Shown here in pieces: positions 1 to 5,362 of a stretch of DNA of 5,362 nucleotides. The DNA is from Bacillota bacterium (GTDB lineage: Bacteria; Bacillota; Clostridia; Oscillospirales; QAMX01). The DNA is taken from assembly GCA_029778935.1 (NCBI GenBank), contig JAKPBM010000375.1, positions 1 to 5,362 of the forward strand, in the 5' to 3' direction. The notes under the pieces are model-generated. The model worked only from the letters and a program-made list of their open reading frames with translations, was not told the DNA's origin and searched no databases. The translations under genes were made by a program, and so were the position numbers. Positions within the stretch are counted from its first letter, which is position 1. Every line of letters starts with the position of its first letter.

Positions 1-28
1 GGCACATAAGCGCGATTTTCCGTTTCAC
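1..28 (-). CDS. start of a downstream gene, cut by the window edge
   Basis: Only nine codons are visible, reading MKRKIALMC from a GTG start at 28. The start is supported by a very strong ribosome binding site, GGAGGAGG, lying in the last codons of the upstream lipoprotein gene, about 7 nt before the GTG. The GTG overlaps the upstream TGA stop (GTGA), the usual sign of translational coupling within an operon. Basic residues followed by a hydrophobic run suggest the start of a signal peptide, so the product is probably exported, perhaps another lipoprotein or a wall-associated enzyme. The function cannot be read from nine residues. An ATG at positions 7-5 is an alternative start but has no good ribosome binding site. 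Confidence 0.55.
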
Positions 29-1145
29 TTTGCTTCCTCCTCCGTGCAGATGTAGGTTATCTCGTCAAGGATGTAGTAGCCGTCCGCCTTCTCCGCGGCA
101 TCCCGGGAAGCTAACTCGATGCATGCGATTTGGCTTTGCTCCGGCGCGGCGCGGATGGCCCGCTCAAAAGAATAGTGCCGAAACGTGTACACTTCCGCCG
201 CCGGCTTCAGGTGCAGAACGATGCGTACCCCCTCAGCATAGCGTTCGATGCGGGCGGATTCGATATACGGGTCGTTGGGGGATACATAGACGCTGGCCAA
301 AAGCCCCTCGTCGATTCTGACGGACTTAAATGTCAGGGTCATCCGGTGCGTATCCGCGTCATAGGCAAAGCGGCCGCGGGGCGAAACTAACATGTCGAAG
401 GACATGTCCGTCGGGTCGAGCAGCACGGCCAGCCCGCCCCGGGTGGCGAAAGCCGCGTGAGGGTGACGAAGTCCGGCGGATAAATGTCAAAGCCGCTGTA
501 AAAACCATTGTTGGCAAGGGGATAGAACAGGCACGGCCCCTGTTTGTGGAACAGCACGCCGTCTTCGTAGACAAAAGCGTCCACAAAGGGGAGAATCCGG
601 TGGTCGTTGGAAACCTCGTACCAGTGGCGGTACAGGTACAGCGTCGAGCCGTTCACCAGAGTATAGCCGTTTACCAGGGAAGTATATTCATAGGGGCCGT
701 CATAGGGCCAATTGTCCGCGATGGGGGCAAGGGTCTGGGTCTCTTTTTGGAGAAAATACACGCCCCGCGTGCAGTCGTTTCCGGGGATGTCCAAATACTG
801 CCGCGGCGAAAACAGCAGGAAATACCCCTCCGCCGTTTCCACGACTTCCTGCAGAAGGTATTCGGGGAAAAGGCAGGCGAGTTCTGCGCGGATGGAGCTT
901 TCCGAAAGGGGCAGGGAGAACTGCCCCGGCGGGGAACAGACAATCAGGAAAGTGGGTTGCGTGATAGTTGAGGATTCCGAATCGGTTTCGGCGGGGGCTT
1001 CGGCGGTTTTAGAACGAATGTCACGGGATGTGACGGTGAGGGTCAAGGGCGTAGGTTCCGCCGTGTCAGCGGGCGGGGACGCCTTCCGGCAGGCGGACAG
1101 GGCCAGGCACACAAATAGCGCCAAAAGGGCCGGTTTCCAGCGCAT
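25..1145 (-). pseudogene. lipoprotein gene of unknown function, interrupted by a single-base frameshift
   Basis: The first frame starts at ATG 1145 behind GGGAGGGAG (1150-1158). It encodes a lipoprotein signal peptide, MRWKPALLALFVCLALSAC, with lipobox LSAC and lipidated Cys19. A Ser/Thr/Pro/Glu-rich linker (residues about 20-62) and a globular part rich in Tyr, Phe and aromatic pairs follow. After DFVTLT (residue 230) this frame turns into unlikely sequence and stops at 387. The next frame is sensible from the same point (AAFATRGGLAVLLDPTDMSF) and runs to TGA at 25. Restoring one base near 455-459 gives exactly 374 codons, a 373-residue protein, so a one-base deletion or a read error explains both halves. 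I do not recognise the family. The C-terminal stretch with YIESARIERYAEGVRIVLHL faintly recalls AMIN-like beta domains, which is only a guess. The product would be anchored on the outer face of the membrane. Confidence 0.75.
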
Positions 1146-1165
1146 TTTTCTCCCTCCCGAAAGGT

Positions 1166-1188
1166 TTTTGCCGCTTTGTCGGCGAAAA
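1166..1188 (-). other. hairpin in the lipoprotein leader
   Basis: GCCG/CGGC arms around a 6-nt loop are flanked by T and A runs that extend the stem past one mismatch. It lies just upstream of the lipoprotein ribosome binding site (1150-1158) and does not include it. It could be a stabilising leader hairpin. There is no direct sign of regulation. Confidence 0.3.
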
Positions 1189-1221
1189 CGCCCCGGCGAA
1201 GCTGCCCGTGGAACTTACTTT

Positions 1222-1229
1222 TATATATA
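1222..1229 (-). promoter_or_regulatory. possible -10 region for the lipoprotein gene
   Basis: On the minus strand the run TATATATAAAAG is the only -10-like element between the upstream terminator and the lipoprotein start. No good -35 lies at the right distance: TTGACG (1266-1261) is about 31 nt away and TTTCCC at 17 nt is weak. The gene must have its own promoter, because a terminator separates it from the DUF47 gene, but the exact site is uncertain. Confidence 0.3.
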
Positions 1230-1319
1230 CCCTGCGGCGTTTGGGCGGGAAACAAAAAAACGTCAACAAAAAAGTGAAAATCTGCCGACAAAATGCGAAC
1301 AAAACCGCAAAAGGGTAAC

Positions 1320-1344
1320 AAAAAAGCAGGCAAACGCCTGCTTT
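1320..1344 (-). terminator. intrinsic terminator of the DUF47 gene
   Basis: Read on the minus strand, stem GCAGGC/GCCTGC (extended by AAA/TTT) encloses a 4-nt loop and is followed by six T residues. It begins about 17 nt after the DUF47 stop codon and closes that transcript before the lipoprotein gene. The stem is short but perfect. Confidence 0.85.
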
Positions 1345-1360
1345 CCCGCCCGGTTGGGGC

Positions 1361-1987
1361 TTACGCGTTTTTCATGACCACGTTTTCCACCACGTTGGCC
1401 GCGTGCTCGCAGCAGTCGAAACACACTTCCAGGCAGCGGAACACTTCCGTCCACGCCAGGGTGAGCAGCGCGTCCTCCCCGCCCACAAAGAGGCTGTGGG
1501 TGGCGTCGACGTAGAGCCGGTCGCCCGTTTCTTCCAGGCGGTTGACTTCCACAATCAGGTCGTGGAGCGTCTCCGACCGCTTGTAGTGGGGGAACTCTTC
1601 CATAATGTCTTTCAAAAGCTGGCAGCTTTTGACGAGCACATCGGCCATGTCCAGCGCTTCCGGCCGGATGGTCTTGATGTTGTACATGTACAGGCGCTGG
1701 ATAACGTCCTCGATGGCGTCGGTGACGTCGTCCAGCTCGTGGGCCAGGCGGATGATGTCGTCCCGTTCGAAGGGCGGAAGGAAATCCTTGGCCAAAAGGC
1801 GCAGGATTTCGTGCTTTGTGTTGTCGGCGGAATGCTCTACGGCGTGCATTTCTCCCATCCACTCGGTCATATGATGGGGAGTGAAGTCGTCCAGAATCGA
1901 CAGCAGCTTCTCGGCCGCCTGGGTGGAATACTCGGCCATGGCGATAAAACGGTCAAAATATTCCCCGGCTTTTTTCTTCGTCGACAT
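1361..1987 (-). CDS. DUF47 (PhoU-like) family protein
   Basis: This 208-residue, almost wholly helical protein matches the DUF47/PhoU_div family in length and motifs. Acidic metal-binding-type motifs are visible: EHSAD (51-55), FERDDI (73-78), ELDDVTDAIED (84-94), EETGD (152-156) and DCCEHAANVVE (191-201). Members are cytoplasmic and usually sit beside a PiT-type phosphate transporter, whose activity they are thought to modulate. No PiT gene lies on either side here: downstream is a terminator, upstream a broken ATPase gene. ATG at 1987 is preceded by AAAGGA about 10 nt away, a spacing on the long side. Two cysteines adjacent at 192-193, with others at 185 and 189, give a small Cys cluster near the C-terminus. 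The family call is firm. The link to phosphate rests on family knowledge only. Confidence 0.9.
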   Translation of the reverse strand: MSTKKKAGEYFDRFIAMAEYSTQAAEKLLSILDDFTPHHMTEWMGEMHAVEHSADNTKHEILRLLAKDFLPPFERDDIIRLAHELDDVTDAIEDVIQRLYMYNIKTIRPEALDMADVLVKSCQLLKDIMEEFPHYKRSETLHDLIVEVNRLEETGDRLYVDATHSLFVGGEDALLTLAWTEVFRCLEVCFDCCEHAANVVENVVMKNA

Positions 1988-2007
1988 AAAGTGTCCGTCC
2001 TTTCGTA

Positions 2008-2036
2008 GTAGAATCGAGGTAGAAGAGGAGATGCAA
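2008..2036 (-). promoter_or_regulatory. weak candidate promoter for the DUF47 gene
   Basis: On the minus strand TTGCAT (2036-2031) and TTCTAC (2013-2008) are separated by 17 nt. The -35 is fair and the -10 poor. The -35 sits in the middle of a perfect 19-bp inverted repeat (2025-2043), which could make this a repressible promoter. The strong minus-strand promoter near 2540, reading through the ATPase remnant, is the alternative source of DUF47 transcript. Confidence 0.25.
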
Positions 2037-2388
2037 TCTCCTCGGGACGTTCCGGAAAGCGCTTGGCAAGCTTAGAATGGTTAGTTTCGCATAAATTTAC
2101 TCGGCGGATGGTGCTGCCGGAGGCCGGAAAGTGTTTTTTATGAGGGACGGAAAATTTCTCGTCCCGCCTTCGGGGTTAAAGCCGGCGGCCACGGCGATGG
2201 CTTCCAGAAGGGTCGATTTTCCCGACCCGTTTTCGCCTGCAAAGAAGGTGGCGGCATAGCCGAAGGCCAAAGAGCCTGTTTCCGCTGGGTATTTTACAGC
2301 GGGGATTTGGCGCCAGCAGGGAAGGGCGGTTTTTGGCATCAACTTCCGGCAAGTGCAGATGGATGCTTTCGGTATAAGTATGCCCCGT
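2011..2388 (-). pseudogene. AAA-type ATPase gene remnant: N- and C-terminal ends joined by a deletion
   Basis: Three reading frames together look like a small predicted ATPase (I expect about 250 residues). The N-terminal frame gives YTESIHLHLPEVDAKN (from about 2379). It then shifts near 2310-2330 into IPAVKYPAETGSLAFGY and Walker A GENGSGKSTLLEAIAVAAGF, followed by NPEGGTRNF. Just past this (about 2140) the sequence shifts again. The third frame reads IRRVNLCETNHSKLAKRF (from 2109) and then PERPEEIASPL (to about 2023), resembling the C-terminal end of this family as I remember it (EETEHYQVTKRFL-type). The Walker B and signature region, some 150 residues, is missing. The expected start codon is ACG at 2388-2386, behind a GGGGAG, as if an ATG had mutated. 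No functional ATPase can be made. The N-terminal assignment is firm. The C-terminal part is recognised from memory. Confidence 0.75.
2025..2043. repeat. perfect 8-3-8 inverted repeat
   Basis: GAGGAGAT and ATCTCCTC flank a 3-nt centre, GCA. No T run follows on either strand, so it is not a classic terminator. It lies about 40 bp upstream of the DUF47 start, inside the decayed C-terminal end of the ATPase remnant. It could be an operator, an RNA hairpin in the DUF47 leader, or chance. Confidence 0.55.
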
Positions 2389-2428
2389 GCCGGCTCCCCG
2401 TTTTCCTAAAGTAATATTTACGGAACAT

Positions 2429-2457
2429 TTGACAGAAAGTAACGGGCCTGCTACAAT
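2429..2457 (+). promoter_or_regulatory. near-consensus sigma-A promoter for the DUF368 gene
   Basis: A perfect -35 TTGACA (2429-2434), a 17-nt spacer and -10 TACAAT (2452-2457) form an almost consensus housekeeping promoter. Transcription should start near 2464, giving a leader of about 170 nt before the DUF368 ATG. The leader contains a 36-codon open frame and a small CGGT/ACCG tetraloop hairpin (2611-2622) just before the ribosome binding site. Confidence 0.8.
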
Positions 2458-2536
2458 GTATTTCCGTAAACCCATGGAAAAGGGAATTCCTGCCATTGCG
2501 CAGGTTGCCGGTAAGGGAAACGCGCCATTTTTTTCC

Positions 2537-2565
2537 ATTATACCATATTTTCCATTGCTTTGCAG
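2537..2565 (-). promoter_or_regulatory. extended -10 promoter facing left
   Basis: On the minus strand a perfect TATAAT (2542-2537) is preceded by TGG, giving an extended -10 element. A weak -35, CTGCAA (2565-2560), is 17 nt upstream. The start site would be near 2530, with transcription running leftward into the ATPase remnant and possibly on to the DUF47 gene. It was probably the original ATPase promoter. It faces the DUF368 promoter head on. Confidence 0.6.
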
Positions 2566-2634
2566 TATGTTGGTTTCCGTATAAGAAAACAGGAAACAAT
2601 ATCATCAAAACGGTTGAAACCGGAAAGGAACACC

Positions 2635-3483
2635 ATGAAAGGAAAACTGAACGTAAAAGAAGCCGCCGCCAACTTTTTGCGCGGAGCGATTATCGGAACG
2701 GCCATGCTCATCCCCGGCCTGTCCGGCGGCACGACGGCCATCGTGCTGGGCATCTACGATAAAATGATCGCTGCCGTAGGGGACATTTTCAAAAAGTTCA
2801 AAGAAAGCGTTACGTACCTGATTCCTATCGGTTTGGGCGGGGTTATTGGCATCTGGCTGTTTTCCAAGCCGCTGCTTACACTGACGAACATGGCCTTTGT
2901 GCCTATGATGGGGCTGTTTTTCGGCATCGTGCTGGGCAGTTTGCCGCTGCTTCTGTCCAAGGCGGATACGGAGAAAACGCCCCAAAGCCGTTTGCTCATG
3001 GCGCTGTATGTCCTTATCGGCGGGGCGCTGGTGATGTTGCTGACGCTGCTGCCTGAAGGAATGTTTAATGTGACGACCCGGTCGCTTTCGGGGTATGCGT
3101 TTCTGTTTTTAGGAGGCGCCGTGCTGGCGATTGCCCTGGTGCTGCCGGGCATCAGCTTTTCCCACATGCTTTTGGTGCTGGGGATCTGGCAGACGGCGCT
3201 GGAAGCCGTGCGGAAGCCGGATTTGTACTTTTTGTCCGCGCTGGTGCTGGGGGTAGCCGCCGGAACGCTGCTTTGCACCAAGACGCTGGAGCGGGCCATG
3301 CAGCGCTTCCCCCGGGCGACGTATTCGCTGGTGGTGGGTTTTGTCGTTGCCTCGCTGGTGGACGTATATATAAAGGAAGTGGCGCCCATAAACCCAAAGC
3401 CTGCGGATTTGGGCATCGGTCTGCTGCTGCTTCTGGTGGGGGCCATGTTTTCCCACTGGGCGGGCCGGCGGTGGGGCGAGTAG
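2635..3483 (+). CDS. DUF368 membrane protein, probable polyprenyl-phosphate transporter
   Basis: This 282-residue polytopic membrane protein has the DUF368 hallmarks: RGAIIGTAMLIPGLSGGT (16-33) followed by GIYDKMI, and a second related half with VLPGISFSHMLLVLG (169-183), the two-fold internal repeat of the family. Other hydrophobic segments fall near 60-80, 88-108, 119-140, 153-170, 197-215, 229-246 and 259-275. DUF368 proteins (PopT in Staphylococcus aureus and Vibrio cholerae) move the wall-lipid carrier undecaprenyl phosphate back across the cytoplasmic membrane for reuse. I chose ATG 2635 because AAAGGA stands 5 nt before it. An in-frame ATG at 2560 lacks a ribosome binding site and would add a polar extension. 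The length is usual. In the second motif the common GISGS is GISFS, a small deviation. The gene has its own promoter, and no clear terminator follows it. Confidence 0.92.
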   Translation: MKGKLNVKEAAANFLRGAIIGTAMLIPGLSGGTTAIVLGIYDKMIAAVGDIFKKFKESVTYLIPIGLGGVIGIWLFSKPLLTLTNMAFVPMMGLFFGIVLGSLPLLLSKADTEKTPQSRLLMALYVLIGGALVMLLTLLPEGMFNVTTRSLSGYAFLFLGGAVLAIALVLPGISFSHMLLVLGIWQTALEAVRKPDLYFLSALVLGVAAGTLLCTKTLERAMQRFPRATYSLVVGFVVASLVDVYIKEVAPINPKPADLGIGLLLLLVGAMFSHWAGRRWGE

Positions 3484-3536
3484 GGAAACCTTTCCGGCAA
3501 AGGGAAAAAGAAAACGTGAAAGTTACAAAAAGTATC

Positions 3537-3565
3537 TTGTTTTTACGTGTTTTATATGGTAATAT
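3537..3565 (+). promoter_or_regulatory. promoter for the CNNM/CorC gene
   Basis: TTGTTT (3537-3542), a 17-nt spacer and TAATAT (3560-3565) with a TGG extended -10 element form a good promoter in an AT-rich stretch between the two plus-strand genes. The leader of roughly 50 nt contains a bulged hairpin, GAC/GTC plus CGGC/GCCG (3582-3601), just before the ribosome binding site. The DUF368 transcript may also read through, as no terminator is visible between the genes. Confidence 0.6.
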
Positions 3566-3622
3566 TATACTCAATTTAAAGGACTTCGGCTTGTGCCGGT
3601 CTGAACAAGAAGGAGATTGAAA

Positions 3623-5041
3623 ATGGACGAACCTGATGATCCTGACCCTGCCGCTGCAAATGTGTTACCGCAGTTTATTCTGATTGCGGCGCTGACGTTT
3701 GTGAACGCGTTTTTCGCCGCGTCCGAAATGGCATTGGTTTCGATCAACAAAAACAAAGTCAAGATGATGGTCGAAGACGGCAACAAGCGTGCCGCCAAAC
3801 TGGAGAAACTGCTGGCCCAGCCGGATAAGTTTCTCTCCACCATTCAAGTTCTCATCACATTTGCCGGGTTCTTCTCCAGCGCCTCTGCGGCCACGGCCCT
3901 GTCCGACCGCGTCGGCGGCTTTCTGGCGAGAATCGGCATCCCCGCTTCCATCAGCGAAACGGCGGCCGTTGTGCTGATCACGTTTGTGCTGATCTTCTTC
4001 AACCTGGTGCTGGGCGAACTGTACCCCAAGCGCCTGGCTATGCAGAAGGCGGAGAAATTCGCGCTGGCGGCGGTGGGCGTCATATCCGCCATGCAGGCTC
4101 TGTTCTACCCCTTTGTGAAGCTGCTATCCGCGTCGACCAACGGCCTGCTCCGACTGACGGGCCTGAAAGTCGAGGCCATGGAGGAGAGCATCTCCAAGGA
4201 AGAATTCAAATCCATGGTGGAAACGGGCCAGGACACCGGTGTTTTGAATGAGACGGAAAGCGATATTTTGACAAGCGTCTTTGAATTTGAACATAAGACG
4301 GCCGTCAACGTGATGACGCCGCGGACCGACGTATATATGATCAACCTGGCGCGGCCCTTGTCGGAATATCTGGACGAAATGCTCCACGAGCGGTATTCCC
4401 GCATCCCCGTGTATGAGGACGATGTGGACAACATTGTCGGCATCCTGTACATGAAGGACTTCTTAGTGGAAGCAAGACGCGTTGGGTTCGATCATGTGAA
4501 CATCGCCAACATCCTGCACCCGGCCTACTTTGTGCCGGAAAGAAAGCCCATCGACGAGCTTCTGGTCGAGCTGAGGGAAACCAAAACCCACATGGCCATC
4601 CTCATCGACGAGTACGGCGGCTTCTCAGGCATCGTCACCATGGAAGACCTCATCGAGGAAATCGTGGGCGACATCGAGGACGAGTTCGACGCCGACGAGC
4701 CGGAAATCCGCAAAATCGACGAGACGACCTATCAGGTCAGCGGTTTGGTGACCATCAACGACCTGAACGACGAGCTGGATCTGGAACTGGACGGCAAAGC
4801 CGAAGACTACGACACCTTAGGCGGTCTGATCCTCCATTTGCTGGGCCACATCCCCACGGAGGAGGACTGCGGCACCGAGCTGGAGCATGAGGGCCTGCTG
4901 ATAAAAATCGAAGCCGTCAAGGATAAGCGCGTCGAGCTGGTAAAACTGGTGATTCCTCCCGTTCCGAAGGAAGAAAAGGAAGAGCGGAAGGAACGCAAAG
5001 AAAAGGACAAAGACAAGGAAAAGGAAAAAGCAAAAGATTAA
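3623..5041 (+). CDS. CNNM/CorC (hemolysin-family) protein with CBS pair, putative Mg2+/Co2+ exporter
   Basis: This 472-residue protein has the full CNNM-CBS-CorC_HlyC architecture. The CNNM membrane domain (about 14-180) has four hydrophobic segments and the motifs [13 protein letters not shown] (28-40) and [10 protein letters not shown] (130-139). Next come MTPRTD (231-236) opening a CBS pair (about 227-350), the hallmark [18 protein letters not shown] (326-343) with [12 protein letters not shown], and the CorC_HlyC domain (about 366-445). Family members (MpfA in S. aureus, CorB/CorC elsewhere) act in Mg2+ export or Mg2+/Co2+ tolerance at the cytoplasmic membrane, with CBS domains sensing nucleotide. 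The old name hemolysin is misleading. ATG 3623 has AAGGAG 7 nt upstream. An in-frame TTG two codons earlier is less likely. The C-terminus (448-472) is a Lys/Glu/Asp-only low-complexity tail, unusual for the family. A strong terminator follows. Confidence 0.93.
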   Translation: MDEPDDPDPAAANVLPQFILIAALTFVNAFFAASEMALVSINKNKVKMMVEDGNKRAAKLEKLLAQPDKFLSTIQVLITFAGFFSSASAATALSDRVGGFLARIGIPASISETAAVVLITFVLIFFNLVLGELYPKRLAMQKAEKFALAAVGVISAMQALFYPFVKLLSASTNGLLRLTGLKVEAMEESISKEEFKSMVETGQDTGVLNETESDILTSVFEFEHKTAVNVMTPRTDVYMINLARPLSEYLDEMLHERYSRIPVYEDDVDNIVGILYMKDFLVEARRVGFDHVNIANILHPAYFVPERKPIDELLVELRETKTHMAILIDEYGGFSGIVTMEDLIEEIVGDIEDEFDADEPEIRKIDETTYQVSGLVTINDLNDELDLELDGKAEDYDTLGGLILHLLGHIPTEEDCGTELEHEGLLIKIEAVKDKRVELVKLVIPPVPKEEKEERKERKEKDKDKEKEKAKD

Positions 5042-5074
5042 TTCCGGTTACGGAATGCTATATAGCCTTGCCCT

Positions 5075-5103
5075 AAGCGGCCGCCGTGTGCGGCCGCTTT
5101 TTT
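5075..5103 (+). terminator. strong intrinsic terminator after the CNNM/CorC gene
   Basis: Perfect arms GCGGCCGC/GCGGCCGC (5077-5084 and 5090-5097), extended by AA/TT, enclose the 5-nt loop CGTGT and are followed by six T residues. It begins about 34 nt after the stop codon. The flanking A residues on the left are too few to make it an equally good terminator for the opposite strand. Confidence 0.95.
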
Positions 5104-5362
5104 CGCAGGCAGGGAAAACTTGCGGCGCGGCGGGGGCGCAAGCCTGGGCGTGGTCGAGTGCCTGCAGAACGGCGGCGGGTTCCGGCGGCAAGGTCGAAGG
5201 GCGAAATACAGGATGCGGGGAGCAAAATGCGGGCACGTGCGATGCTGCGGGCGGCGGCCGGAGGAGGAATGAGTGGGCCGCGGTCGGCGGTATACGTATA
5301 TGCAAATTGCGCGGGAGTTATCGGGGTGCGTACGGCGGCCGGAGGGCAGAATGCGCTATGCG
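5104..5362. other. GC-rich, G-skewed tail without a confident gene
   Basis: This stretch is richer in G on the plus strand than anything to its left, with many GGCGG and ATGCGGG-like units. It contains a 13-bp direct repeat, CGGCGGCCGGAGG (5252-5264 and 5333-5345), and one AT island holding the palindrome TATACGTATA (5291-5300). A minus-strand open frame here is Pro/Ala/Arg-rich and looks spurious. A plus-strand frame beginning at GTG 5273, behind GGAGGAGG, stays open to the window edge and may be the start of a gene. It is too short to judge. Confidence 0.5.

Noticed and set aside
387..470. Native C-terminus GAGWPCCSTRRTCPSTC for the lipoprotein
   Set aside because: The Cys/Arg/Ser-rich run is typical of out-of-frame GC-rich sequence, and the adjacent frame continues a sensible protein to 25.
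330..971. Plus-strand open frame opposite the lipoprotein gene
   Set aside because: It is a shadow of the antisense coding region: low-complexity Arg/Gly start, no ribosome binding site and no recognisable motif, while the minus strand has a clear lipobox protein.
1403..2008. Plus-strand open frame opposite DUF47
   Set aside because: It is the mirror of a well supported DUF47 gene and has no ribosome binding site or family resemblance.
2061..2071. GCTTGgCAAGC palindrome
   Set aside because: Only 5-bp arms around a single base, inside decayed ATPase sequence, with no supporting promoter element.
2451..2528. 25-codon minus-strand frame (MARFPYRQPAQW...) at the leftward transcript start
   Set aside because: It would be leaderless, is very short, has no recognisable features and overlaps the opposing promoter; chance is the simpler view.
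3489..3503. CCTTT/AAAGG stem after the DUF368 stop as a terminator
   Set aside because: Five weak pairs with no following T run on the plus strand.
5041..5056. ATTCCG-GTTA-CGGAAT inverted repeat overlapping the CNNM/CorC stop
   Set aside because: Short, with no T run. The strong terminator 20 nt on explains transcription end, and a 6-bp arm can occur by chance.
5048..5305. Minus-strand open frame of 85 codons
   Set aside because: It is rich in Pro, Ala and Arg as expected from GC-rich noncoding DNA, covers the strong terminator and has no convincing ribosome binding site.

Overview
The window looks like chromosomal DNA of a moderately GC-rich member of the Bacillota (Firmicutes). Three things suggest this: strong AGGAGG-type ribosome binding sites, Gram-positive-style sigma-A promoters and intrinsic terminators, and a mix of DUF47, DUF368 and CNNM/CorC genes typical of that phylum. 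The genus cannot be named from the sequence. No mobile element, CRISPR array, tRNA or rRNA was seen.

Layout. The left part reads on the minus strand. From right to left it holds a decayed AAA-type ATPase gene (about 2011-2388), an intact DUF47/PhoU-like gene (1361-1987) with its own terminator (1320-1344), a lipoprotein gene carrying a single-base frameshift (25-1145), and the first codons of a further gene overlapping that lipoprotein's stop (1-28). The right part reads on the plus strand: a DUF368 membrane protein (2635-3483), a CNNM/CBS/CorC_HlyC protein (3623-5041), a very strong terminator (5075-5103) and a GC-rich tail with no confident gene.

Between the two halves, two good promoters face each other. 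A near-consensus plus-strand promoter (2429-2457) serves DUF368. An extended -10 minus-strand promoter (2537-2565) fires toward the ATPase remnant and could supply DUF47. The predicted transcripts overlap by roughly 65 nt.

Function. The intact genes are housekeeping envelope and ion genes: a DUF368 protein (family shown to transport polyprenyl phosphate, the recycled wall-lipid carrier), a CNNM/CorC protein (family linked to Mg2+ or Co2+ export and tolerance) and a DUF47 protein (family usually tied to PiT phosphate transport). Each has its own promoter or terminator signals, so they are probably neighbours rather than one pathway. I see no convincing evidence of a new multi-gene system. The most noteworthy points are the gene decay, the head-on promoters, the DUF47 gene without a PiT partner, and the odd GC-rich right edge.
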